Below are positions 24,324 to 32,948 of a DNA stretch of 33,300 nt, one piece after another. The stretch is from an uncultured Eubacteriales bacterium. GTDB lineage: Bacteria; Bacillota; Clostridia; Christensenellales; CAG-1252. The position numbers and the translations under genes were made by a program. Below the pieces are notes generated by a model, which was not told the DNA's origin, did no database searches, and was given only the letters and a program-made list of their open reading frames with translations. The stretch spans positions 1 to 33,300 of the forward strand of contig CADBTQ010000046.1 of the NCBI GenBank assembly GCA_902797685.1, given 5' to 3'. Position 1 is the first letter of the stretch. The number at the start of each line of letters is the position of its first letter.

Positions 24324-25481
24324 ATGCCTAAGATAATGGAAATTATCGAAAAAGAAACAAAAGGAAAAAGTTATCATACCTACAAATATAGTTATGATTC
24401 TATTGGATTGCCTACAATAGATTACGATGATGATCCTAATAAGGTCATGAAGTGGAGAGATTCAGCAGAGACAATTCAATATAAAAAGCCAGTTGATATC
24501 AAGCCTTTAGCAGATCAAATCCAATCTGAAGAGCCGCTTCTCAAGTATTTTTTAGACGGATCGCGTCATGTGTTTAAAGTAGATGATATTGCTTACAATA
24601 AACAGGTTTTTCCCGTAGTTGCGGGGCAAATCGGTGTAGGGTGTTGTCGGCGCGAGAATAAACAAATGTACAAAGAATTGTTTTATCGTGAGTTTGTCCT
24701 CTCGCTACCAGATAAAGCGGATGCAGACGGCTGGGATAAAACATATTTTTCTGCAATAACAAAAAAGGTAAATGAAAGTCCTGAACTTAAGCATTTAGGT
24801 ATTCAGTTTTCGTCAATTCTGCCGTATTCCACTTCAAAAATGGGGGCGCCCGACACAAAATTAGACAACTTGGCTGTCGGTAAAATTCAAGATTATATGA
24901 TTGAAGCGGAGAAACGGATGGTCGCAGAATTGGTCAGGAATAAAAAACTTGGACAAGACAGTTACCTGTTGAAAGATGGCTCATTAGAATACAAGGTTAT
25001 GAGATCAGGTCGCGAAGATTTGCGCGTTTTGCAAAAGATTAAGCATAATTACAACTGGGTAATTGGAGTGTCGAAATCTTTTAATCCTGAAAGTTGTCTT
25101 GATCATACAGGTAGACCTAATTCAAACTATATAGCGGATTTACCTTTGTTTCATAGAACTCCAGTCGCTCGCTATGAAAATAGTTATACTGGAGATGTTC
25201 AATTTGGCGTTTGGTACATACGACTGCGTGATAAACGTAGAACACAAACACCCTTTGATGGTGTCGTAAAAGTTGAGAAGATAATGATGGATGATGAGAT
25301 TGAACACGGAATAGATAGCGATATTATAGATTTGATTTCAGCAAATATCATTAACGAAAGGAATCCTACCTGTTATGGAACAGATAGGAGATGGGCAAAT
25401 CACCTATACCCTGTTTTTTTGACAGAGTCTTTCGTGAAGAGTCAGTATATTAGTGCGGAAATGTTCCTACAACTTTTTTAA
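24324..25481 (+). CDS. NurA-like nuclease
   Basis: A 385-residue protein. Asp78-Gly-Ser80 (FLDGSRHVF) fits the N-terminal active-site motif of the NurA nuclease fold. Later segments with WVIGVSKSF and FGVWYIRLRDKRR match the general layout of NurA-type proteins. The following gene is a HerA ATPase, the standard NurA partner, which strengthens the call. NurA cuts DNA while HerA pumps it, first known from archaeal end resection. GGGAG precedes the start. The sequence is far from the well-studied archaeal family, so the identification rests partly on context. First gene of the operon, 11 bases before herA. Confidence 0.65.
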   Translation: MPKIMEIIEKETKGKSYHTYKYSYDSIGLPTIDYDDDPNKVMKWRDSAETIQYKKPVDIKPLADQIQSEEPLLKYFLDGSRHVFKVDDIAYNKQVFPVVAGQIGVGCCRRENKQMYKELFYREFVLSLPDKADADGWDKTYFSAITKKVNESPELKHLGIQFSSILPYSTSKMGAPDTKLDNLAVGKIQDYMIEAEKRMVAELVRNKKLGQDSYLLKDGSLEYKVMRSGREDLRVLQKIKHNYNWVIGVSKSFNPESCLDHTGRPNSNYIADLPLFHRTPVARYENSYTGDVQFGVWYIRLRDKRRTQTPFDGVVKVEKIMMDDEIEHGIDSDIIDLISANIINERNPTCYGTDRRWANHLYPVFLTESFVKSQYISAEMFLQLF

Positions 25482-25492
25482 GGAGAAATATA

Positions 25493-27208
25493 ATGAGTAC
25501 GAGTAATATAATTGGAAGAATCCTTGCCACGGAGAAAAGCCCTACGACCATTGATGACTTTACGTTTTGGACGGCACAAGATTTAATTCTTAATCCGTTT
25601 GATATCGTTAAAGTTCAGCATGTAAATGGTTCATATACATACGGCGTAATTGAGGACATTGCCCATATAACAGATGCCGCCAGTTTTTTGACCAATTTTA
25701 TTTCAAGCGATTTCGGTGATGTAAATGCAGAAGAAAACACTTTGAGAATTGGAATGAATTATGTGTCGGCAAAGGTTATTTGTAACACTGCGAATATCTA
25801 TATTCCGTTACAAAGCAATGCGAAAGTAATGCTCGCTTCTGCTGAAGAGATCAATTATGCGCTTGGCCTGGATGATATAAAGAACCCGCTCGTATGTGGT
25901 TACTTAGAAATGTATGAAGGCACAAAGAATTGTGAAAAAGTAGTACTTCCCGTAAACTTAAATTCAAAGTTTATTATCGGTCCGGAGGGTGCGCATTTAA
26001 ATATCTCGGGTATTTCTGGATTAGCCTCAAAAACATCATACGCAATGTTCCTTTTGAAAGCGATTCAAGATAGCTATTTAAAAAAAGAAAAGGCGACTGA
26101 CGAGGAAGAAGACAGTGTTGCTTTTGTTTTGTTTAATGTAAAAGGCAAAGATTTGCTTGCGATAGATCAAATGAATGATTTTTCAGATGAAAGAAATCCT
26201 GAACAGGCAAAACAAGAAATATTAGCAAAATATAAAGAATTAGGCTTGTCTGCGGAACCATTTAAAAACGTCCATTATTATTATCCTTATTCCATTCCAA
26301 ACACAAGGAATTGGAATACATACATGACTCCTCAAGAAGTTGAAGACAATATTAAAAAGAAGAAGGCAAAAAAATATAAGTATGTCTACAAATATGATAA
26401 AGATAACTTAGATTTAATGTTTGCCAATATTGATGATTCTACGCAAACAATGGAATCAATCATTAGTTATATTATGTCTGGGCAAGGGAAATTTGCTCAA
26501 GTAAGCGATTGGCAAGGGTTCTTAGAGGCTGTGCATGAAAAATGTTCAACAGAAACATCAGGCAAAGACAAAGAAATCCCTGTTGCTAGTTGGCGCAAGT
26601 TTTATCGCATTATTAATAAAAGCATTACTGATAACAAGATTTTTGCGCGAGATATTCGCGAAGATAATAATGAAACACGTATCGGAGATGCAATAAAATA
26701 CATCAAAAAGAACGAAGTACACGTCATTGATATTGCTAAATTGTCAGAAGATAAACAGGCTTATGTCTTTGGTGATGCAATCCGAACAATTTATGATTTA
26801 CAACTTGGACAATATAGTGGGGAAGAAGGTGTAAATCCGCCGTCGAGAATCGTCATATTTATAGATGAATTGAACAAATATGCGTCAAAAGATACGCCGA
26901 AAAATTCGCCGATTTTACGCCAAGTGTTAGATGTTGCAGAACGTGGGCGTTCTTTAGGAGTAGTTTTATTTGCGGCAGAACAATTCAGAAGTGCTATTCA
27001 TGATCGTGTAACTGGGAACTGCTCTACACATGCTTATGGTAGGACCAATTCTATCGAGGTAACTAAAGGAGATTACAAGAGCATTCCTTCAGTATACAAA
27101 ACAATGATGACGAGATTAAAACAAGGGGAATATATAATTCAAAATCCCGTTTTTAGGTCATTATTAAGCATTAAGTTCCCGAAACCGATTTATAAACAAT
27201 TCAAATGA
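25493..27208 (+). CDS. HerA-like DNA-translocating ATPase
   Basis: A 571-residue ATPase. The N-terminus (residues 1-110) is a beta-rich HAS-barrel-like domain. The P-loop around residues 171-182 reads ISGISGLASKTS, with Ser where Gly normally precedes Lys and one extra residue, a variant I associate with a divergent HerA group. Walker B is IVIFIDEL (Asp458, Glu459). The run DVAERGRSLGVVLFAAEQF carries the probable arginine finger and sensor region. HerA forms a hexameric ring that threads DNA. AAGGAG precedes the start. A central insertion with a poly-Lys stretch (about 280-300) is unusual. Confidence 0.85.
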   Translation: MSTSNIIGRILATEKSPTTIDDFTFWTAQDLILNPFDIVKVQHVNGSYTYGVIEDIAHITDAASFLTNFISSDFGDVNAEENTLRIGMNYVSAKVICNTANIYIPLQSNAKVMLASAEEINYALGLDDIKNPLVCGYLEMYEGTKNCEKVVLPVNLNSKFIIGPEGAHLNISGISGLASKTSYAMFLLKAIQDSYLKKEKATDEEEDSVAFVLFNVKGKDLLAIDQMNDFSDERNPEQAKQEILAKYKELGLSAEPFKNVHYYYPYSIPNTRNWNTYMTPQEVEDNIKKKKAKKYKYVYKYDKDNLDLMFANIDDSTQTMESIISYIMSGQGKFAQVSDWQGFLEAVHEKCSTETSGKDKEIPVASWRKFYRIINKSITDNKIFARDIREDNNETRIGDAIKYIKKNEVHVIDIAKLSEDKQAYVFGDAIRTIYDLQLGQYSGEEGVNPPSRIVIFIDELNKYASKDTPKNSPILRQVLDVAERGRSLGVVLFAAEQFRSAIHDRVTGNCSTHAYGRTNSIEVTKGDYKSIPSVYKTMMTRLKQGEYIIQNPVFRSLLSIKFPKPIYKQFK

Positions 27209-27218
27209 GGTAATAGCG

Positions 27219-28772
27219 ATGGCAACCGTAGGCAAAAATATTCTTGAAAACCTTACGACAGGAATGTATTCTGATTCGACAGTCATTTATCGTGAATACA
27301 TTCAAAATGCTTGTGATCAAATTGACATTGCCGTTAAGCAAGGATTAATGAGTAACGCCGATGCAATGGTCGACATTTTTATTGATAGTAGTAAACGTTA
27401 TATAAGCATTAAAGATAATGCGACAGGCGTAAAATCCTCTGTGTTTGTAGAGGATTTGGGCGATATTGCAAACTCCAATAAAGAAATTGGCAAGAACAAA
27501 GGGTTTCGTGGAATTGGTCGCCTTTGCGGTTTGGCGTATTGCAAAACACTCAGGTTTTCAACGAGTTTTTTTGGCGAACCAATTCGCTCTATTATGATTT
27601 GCGACGCAAAGAAAATGCGAGCAATGCTGATGGAGAATAAAAAGTATACTCTTGATGAAATTTGGGATGCTATTGTTTCTTTTGAAACAGTAACTGAAGA
27701 AAGTGCTGAGCATTACTTTGAAGTCGAAATGTTTGATATTAATCATGAAAATACGGATTTGCTTGATGAGAAAAAGGTAAAAGAGTATTTAAGTTTTGTC
27801 GCACCGGTCCCATATAAAAACACATTCATTTTGAGAAATCAAATCTATAATCACGCCAAAGTAATTAATTACAAGATTGATGAGTACTGCGTTAAAGTAA
27901 ATGGCTGTCAGATTTTTAAAGAGTATACGACAAAACTAAAGGAGAATGTCGGTGCTAATTTAAAAAACTACGATGAGATTTCAAAACTGGAGTTTCATGA
28001 TTTTATTGATGGAAAAGGTGAACTGCTCGCATGGATGTGGATAGGATTGTCCCGATTTGAAAAATCGATTCCTAAAATCAATCAAATGCGCGGAATTAGG
28101 TTAAGAAGTTCCAATATTCAATTAGGTAATGATGACGTTTTGCAAAAATTATTTAAAGAAAATCGCGGGAATTACTACTTTGTGGGAGAAGTCTTTGCTG
28201 TTAGTAAGGAGTTGATTCCAAACTCGCAACGTGATTATTTTAATGAAAATGAAGCACGCGTTCTCTTTGAAGATAAGTTAAGAGAGTATTTTTATGATGT
28301 TCTCCATAAGCTATATTATGATGCAAATAGAATTAAAAATATCTATAAACGTCAAGAAGAATACATAAGCAAGGTATCGGAATATAAGAAAAAAAGCGAT
28401 GAAAATGGTTTTGTTGATGAAGCAGCAAGACAAAAAATGCAAGATGAGATGAATCGCGCCAAGCAAGAAGCTGAGGAAGCAAGGCGACAGCTTGGAAAAT
28501 ATGATTTGAGTGATGAAACGCCACTTGCTGAAGTTCACAGAAGTATCGGGAGAAAATTTGATGCGGAAAATTTAGTGCGTGAAGCAACCGATACAAATGT
28601 TGTTGATGAGGAAGCAGACACCAAGAAAAAAAGCTATATTACTGCTACGATGTCAAAGCTTTCAAGAAGCGAGCGGAAGCTTGTTAGTAGAATATTGACC
28701 ATTATTACCGATATCGCGCCGAAAGATGTCGCTGAAATGATTATTGAGAAAATAAAAGAAGAACTAAAGTAG
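27219..28772 (+). CDS. HSP90-type (GHKL) ATPase, first copy
   Basis: A 517-residue protein with the Bergerat ATP fold: N box REYIQNACD (Asn30), G1 box DNATG (66-70) and G2 lid GFRGIGR (95-101). These place it in the HSP90-like branch rather than histidine kinases, since no phosphoacceptor domain is seen. The C-terminal about 130 residues are coiled-coil-like with many Glu, Lys and Arg. GAGGT is before the ATG. It lies ten bases after herA. A similar protein ends the operon, but the two are only distantly related outside the ATP site. The role (clamp, sensor or chaperone) is inferred only. Confidence 0.85.
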   Translation: MATVGKNILENLTTGMYSDSTVIYREYIQNACDQIDIAVKQGLMSNADAMVDIFIDSSKRYISIKDNATGVKSSVFVEDLGDIANSNKEIGKNKGFRGIGRLCGLAYCKTLRFSTSFFGEPIRSIMICDAKKMRAMLMENKKYTLDEIWDAIVSFETVTEESAEHYFEVEMFDINHENTDLLDEKKVKEYLSFVAPVPYKNTFILRNQIYNHAKVINYKIDEYCVKVNGCQIFKEYTTKLKENVGANLKNYDEISKLEFHDFIDGKGELLAWMWIGLSRFEKSIPKINQMRGIRLRSSNIQLGNDDVLQKLFKENRGNYYFVGEVFAVSKELIPNSQRDYFNENEARVLFEDKLREYFYDVLHKLYYDANRIKNIYKRQEEYISKVSEYKKKSDENGFVDEAARQKMQDEMNRAKQEAEEARRQLGKYDLSDETPLAEVHRSIGRKFDAENLVREATDTNVVDEEADTKKKSYITATMSKLSRSERKLVSRILTIITDIAPKDVAEMIIEKIKEELK

Positions 28773-28779
28773 GCAATAT

Positions 28780-30675
28780 ATGAATCGTAAAGTGTTGCTC
28801 ATTGAGCCAGATTATCACAATAAATATCCCCCGATGGGATTAATGAAACTTGCTACATATTACAGAATGGTTGGTGATGATGTTCGTTTTTATAAAGGGG
28901 ACATGAAAACTCTTGCCGCAGAATTAATATGCGAGGATTTGCTCAACCATCTTAAACTCGTTTATCCTGATGTGTTTTGGCAAGGCTTTTATTTAACATT
29001 TCTTGAATATATAAAACTCGGTAAAAGTGCAATTATTGAAAATAGCGAAATACCCAAAGATGATATGCTTTTAGAAACACTAAAAACATTTCATACAAGA
29101 TATAAGAAAAAAGAGTATTTTTCAAATCCTCGTTTCGATAAAGTTGGTATTACGACTTTATTTACTTTTTATTGGGATAAAACGATCGAAACCATTAATT
29201 TCGCCAAGAAACTATGCAAGTCAGAATCTGATGTAATGGTGGGCGGAATCATGTCTTCTTTGCTTCCTGATGAAGTATATCAAGCGACAGGGATTAAACC
29301 TTTTGTTGGCTTATTAAATCATCCGGGAGATATTGACGAAGGTAATGAGTTAATAATAGATGAATTGCCTCTTGACTATTCTATATTAGACGAAATTGAT
29401 TATGTCTATCCGGCGCACAACGCTTATTTTGCCTATATGACAAGAGGTTGTGTAAATAAATGTAGGTTTTGTGCTGTACCAAAGCTTGAGCCACAGTATT
29501 GTGATTATATCAATTTGAAAAATAGAATAGAGTTTACAAAACAAAGATTTGGAGAACAAAGAGATCTTCTTTTGCTAGATAATAATGTTTTGGCATCAAA
29601 ATGTTACGATCAGATTATTGACGAAATAAAAGAGTGCGGATTTGGCGTTGGAGCAACATATTCCGTTCCCAATGATTATGACATTACCATAAACAATCTA
29701 AAAGATTCCTATAATGATCGCGCATATATCCGTAAAGCGGTAAAAATATACCGCGAAATTATAGAAAAATTAACAGACGACGCCGAGAAGGCTGATTTGT
29801 ATTTGAAATTGGAAACTGCGCATTGTCTGTGCCACTATACAGCGACGAAAGAAGCAATCCTTTCACTAGATGATTATGTAAGACCTTTATATGAAAAAAC
29901 GCATAAACCATCTAAAAGAAAACGTATAGTTGATTTTAACCAAGGGATAGATTCACGTCTGATTAATGAGTCAAATATGACCAAACTTGCTGAAGTGAAT
30001 ATTTATCCTTTACGAATTGCTTTTGATCATTGGAAATTAAAAGATATTTATGAAAACTCTATTCGTACTGCAGTAAAGTGCGGGATAAAAAGTCTATCCA
30101 ATTACCTCCTTTATAACTTTGAAGATAAGCCAGAGGAATTGTATTACAGGCTTAGAATGAATGTAGATCTCTGCGAAGAACTCGGCGCAAGCATATACTC
30201 ATTTCCAATGAAGTATCACCCTATTAATGATAAAGAGTTTTTCATGAACAGGGATTACATAGGGAAGCATTGGAATAGGAAATTCATCCGTGCGGTACAA
30301 GCGGTATTAAATTCAACAAAGGGAAAAATTGGCAGAGGTGTTGAGTTTTTCGAGGAAGCCTTTGGTAGGGATGTCGATGAGTTTATGCGGATTCTGTGGA
30401 TGCCGGAAACGTTTATAATTTATCGTAGAATGTATGATGAAAATCTAAGAAATAGGCTTGCAGAAAAGTATAAAACTCATTCAAAAAACGACTGCAACTT
30501 GGCAAATGAGTGGTGGGAAAAATTTTCATCGCTTTCTAACAAAAAGAGAGAAGCGGCTAAAACAATCATTGCTCTTAATCACTTTAAGGTTGGTGAATAT
30601 GAGTGTAATGATGACGAGATAGAAGCGGTTATAAATTATTATCGTATAACACGGAATGATGCAGAATTACATTAG
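28780..30675 (+). CDS. Radical SAM enzyme with B12-binding-type N-terminal domain
   Basis: A 631-residue protein. The N-terminus VLLIEPDYHNKYPPMGLMKL and later VMVGGIMSSLLPDEV follow the B12-binding domain pattern found before radical SAM cores, but the base-off His motif is not seen. The core has RGCVNKCRFC with Cys224, Cys228 and Cys231 (CxxxCxxC) for the 4Fe-4S cluster. A helical stretch of about 80 residues (roughly 305-385) is inserted after the first half of the barrel. A long C-terminal part is not recognised. Members of this group methylate or rearrange unreactive carbon atoms, but the substrate here is unknown. The ribosome site is weak and the gene lies only seven bases after the first GHKL gene. 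Confidence 0.85.
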   Translation: MNRKVLLIEPDYHNKYPPMGLMKLATYYRMVGDDVRFYKGDMKTLAAELICEDLLNHLKLVYPDVFWQGFYLTFLEYIKLGKSAIIENSEIPKDDMLLETLKTFHTRYKKKEYFSNPRFDKVGITTLFTFYWDKTIETINFAKKLCKSESDVMVGGIMSSLLPDEVYQATGIKPFVGLLNHPGDIDEGNELIIDELPLDYSILDEIDYVYPAHNAYFAYMTRGCVNKCRFCAVPKLEPQYCDYINLKNRIEFTKQRFGEQRDLLLLDNNVLASKCYDQIIDEIKECGFGVGATYSVPNDYDITINNLKDSYNDRAYIRKAVKIYREIIEKLTDDAEKADLYLKLETAHCLCHYTATKEAILSLDDYVRPLYEKTHKPSKRKRIVDFNQGIDSRLINESNMTKLAEVNIYPLRIAFDHWKLKDIYENSIRTAVKCGIKSLSNYLLYNFEDKPEELYYRLRMNVDLCEELGASIYSFPMKYHPINDKEFFMNRDYIGKHWNRKFIRAVQAVLNSTKGKIGRGVEFFEEAFGRDVDEFMRILWMPETFIIYRRMYDENLRNRLAEKYKTHSKNDCNLANEWWEKFSSLSNKKREAAKTIIALNHFKVGEYECNDDEIEAVINYYRITRNDAELH

Positions 30676-30702
30676 AGACAACTGAAAGGAGAAATAAAAG
30701 GT

Positions 30703-31485
30703 ATGCCATATAATAATCCTATTCCAGATTTAAAAGAAGAAAAGAGCAATATCATCGTAGAAGATTTGCAACAGGACTATACACAAATACAGCAAGTGTA
30801 TTTTGCATTTATTGATGTGCTTGGCTTTAAAAAGACATTTGATGAAATAAAACTACTTAATAAATTGGAAGCGGTGAAAAAATATAAAGATGTCTTTAAT
30901 TACTATTTTGGTCTAATGAATGCCGCTCTTTTTATGCAAAACGGGGGAATAACTGGTTGTTATGCAGGGCAAACATCAGATAGTTTGTATTTTTATACTA
31001 ATCGAAAAGATTTTCTTTTACAGTTTATTCGTATTTTTTCCCATTTAAACCTATATGCAATGTCACAAGATGTTTTTTTCAGGGGCGGAATAGCAAAAGG
31101 GCTTTTATATAAAAAAGAAGCTCACCAATTTTTTGGAGATAGTGTGATAGGCGCATATTTATTAGAAAGTAATATTTCAAAGAATCCTATTATTATGGTT
31201 GATGAACAAACGCATAATGATATGAAATCAGAGCCCGGATATACAGAATTAATAGAAACAACAGGGGATGAACGCCATTACTTAAAGCCGTTTGCATTAA
31301 TGAAACAGCCGTGTGCTTTGGATATTGATGAAAGTTTTGAACAAAAAGATATTGATCCAAGTGCCATAAAAGCCAAAATTGATCAGAATTGCCTCACATT
31401 TGAATATGATGAAAAGAATCATTCAAAGTATGTATTTTTGAGAGACCTATATAATAAAGCTACAAACGATAAAAAGGAGGAATAA
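30703..31485 (+). CDS. Class III nucleotidyl cyclase-fold-like protein, possibly catalytically altered
   Basis: A 260-residue protein. FIDVLGFK (Asp38) and SDSLYFY (Asp93) sit where the two metal-binding aspartates of class III cyclases occur. RGGIAKG (127-133) and FGDSVIGAYLLE (144-155) follow the usual order. In the last motif the family pattern VNxAARLE is replaced by VIGAYLLE, so the normal transition-state Asn and Arg are Ile149 and Leu153. It may bind nucleotides without cycling them, or use another mechanism. AAAGGAG is upstream. It ends one base before the next gene. Pycsar systems use cyclases of this fold, but no matching effector is clear. Confidence 0.55.
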   Translation: MPYNNPIPDLKEEKSNIIVEDLQQDYTQIQQVYFAFIDVLGFKKTFDEIKLLNKLEAVKKYKDVFNYYFGLMNAALFMQNGGITGCYAGQTSDSLYFYTNRKDFLLQFIRIFSHLNLYAMSQDVFFRGGIAKGLLYKKEAHQFFGDSVIGAYLLESNISKNPIIMVDEQTHNDMKSEPGYTELIETTGDERHYLKPFALMKQPCALDIDESFEQKDIDPSAIKAKIDQNCLTFEYDEKNHSKYVFLRDLYNKATNDKKEE

Positions 31486-31486
31486 A

Positions 31487-32935
31487 ATGATGGATTATAA
31501 TGTTGGTGCAAGTATATTAGGTGTTATTACAGAATCATTGTATGATAATCCTATCGTTGTTTTTCGTGAGTATGTGCAAAATTCTGTGGATTCAATTATA
31601 AAAACTGATAAAAATGAATATTGCGAAATAAGGATTTGGTGGGATGGCACAAATCTGTTTTTCATAGATAATGGACATGGCGTAGACCGAGGTTTATTTA
31701 TTAAAGAAATGATAAAAATAGGTTCATCTAGTAAAAAAAGACAAAGCAATCTAGGCTATAAAGGAATTGGAAGATTGTCAGGCGTTCCATACTGTCAGGA
31801 GCTCTTATTTATAAATATTTATGATTATGCGCAAGATGCCGCCCAACTCTACTCCATTGATGGAGTAAAATATAATGCAATAAAAGAAGAAGATACATAT
31901 AATTCCCTGAGTTTTGAGGAGTTAATGCAGAAGATAGGGAGTTATAGAGATATTGCTTTAAGCGATATTAATTCTTTGGTCAAAGATTTAACACAATATG
32001 ATTATTTGCTTAAGACAACAAACACGGGTTTTGTAGTTGTACTTAAAAATGTTAAAGAGGTTCTTAGCGCAACGATAAATGATGATTCTTTTATTACAGA
32101 TTTAGAATGGTTGTTGCCAGTTGATTTTTTACCGAGTTTGTACGAGTCGAATGAAACACAATTATTTAAAGATTTAACAGATAAAGAACAAGAAAGAGTC
32201 CCTGTGCGCTTTTGTAATATTTATTACAATGATAGACAATTGTATAGACCAATTAAACAGGAGATGCTAAGAGATTATGTGTGTAAAAGCAATTTTAGCC
32301 AGTATGCCGTGGGGTTTCATTCGTTCAAAAGCGATAAGATTTCTATAGAAAGAAATAACCCATTTCAAGGAATTAGAATCTATATCGATAATATGCTATT
32401 GTGTGACGAAAGTGTATTAATACAATCATTAGCAAATTATGGGTTGCTATCGCATACAATTAACGGGCAACTTCAATCAATTAGAGGTTTAGGAGCAATG
32501 ATCTATATAACAGATAAAACTAATATTAGGGCAAACGCGCGTAGAACATTTTTGGAAGTAACAGATAATGATTCGATCGCTTTTTTGCGGTTATTAGCAG
32601 AATTTGTTAATACGGTATATGACACAAGATATGCACTCTCAAATTATTTTTCCTTTAAACAGAAACATGCAAATAATGGGGAAACATTAAAAAAACTACG
32701 ACAAAATGCGATTGATAACTTAAAAAAATTAGCTTCAGAAACTATTTCACTTCCAGACGAAGGCGAATTACCCCTTGATAGCGACAATGAAACAGATAAA
32801 AAATACTATTTAAAGAAAAGAATCGGTAGCGTTTTAGACAAGAAAATTAAGCAATACCTTGAAGTGGTTACTAATTATGATATAGAAAAAGCGTATTATA
32901 ACTTTATAGAATGGTTGAACAAAAACTTAGATTAA
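31487..32935 (+). CDS. HSP90-type (GHKL) ATPase, second copy
   Basis: A 482-residue protein with N box REYVQNSVD (Asn32), DNGHG (61-65) and GYKGIGR (90-96). It shares the ATP-binding motifs and order of domains with the copy encoded before the radical SAM gene, including N-terminal NILxxxxxGMY-like or SILGVITESLY segments, but has diverged elsewhere. The start ATG is doubled (31487 and 31490); AAAAGGAGG fits both. It follows the cyclase-like gene after one base, so translation is probably coupled. Last gene of the operon. Confidence 0.85.
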   Translation: MMDYNVGASILGVITESLYDNPIVVFREYVQNSVDSIIKTDKNEYCEIRIWWDGTNLFFIDNGHGVDRGLFIKEMIKIGSSSKKRQSNLGYKGIGRLSGVPYCQELLFINIYDYAQDAAQLYSIDGVKYNAIKEEDTYNSLSFEELMQKIGSYRDIALSDINSLVKDLTQYDYLLKTTNTGFVVVLKNVKEVLSATINDDSFITDLEWLLPVDFLPSLYESNETQLFKDLTDKEQERVPVRFCNIYYNDRQLYRPIKQEMLRDYVCKSNFSQYAVGFHSFKSDKISIERNNPFQGIRIYIDNMLLCDESVLIQSLANYGLLSHTINGQLQSIRGLGAMIYITDKTNIRANARRTFLEVTDNDSIAFLRLLAEFVNTVYDTRYALSNYFSFKQKHANNGETLKKLRQNAIDNLKKLASETISLPDEGELPLDSDNETDKKYYLKKRIGSVLDKKIKQYLEVVTNYDIEKAYYNFIEWLNKNLD

Positions 32936-32948
32936 ATTAAACCATAGT

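Noticed and set aside
30703-31485. Fully active adenylate or guanylate cyclase
   Set aside because: The usual Asn and Arg of the VNxAARLE motif are replaced, so I only claim a fold-like relation.
24324-32935. Classical restriction-modification, BREX or DISARM cluster
   Set aside because: No methyltransferase motif, no SNF2 or PLD-type helicase-nuclease, and no PglZ-like protein is visible.
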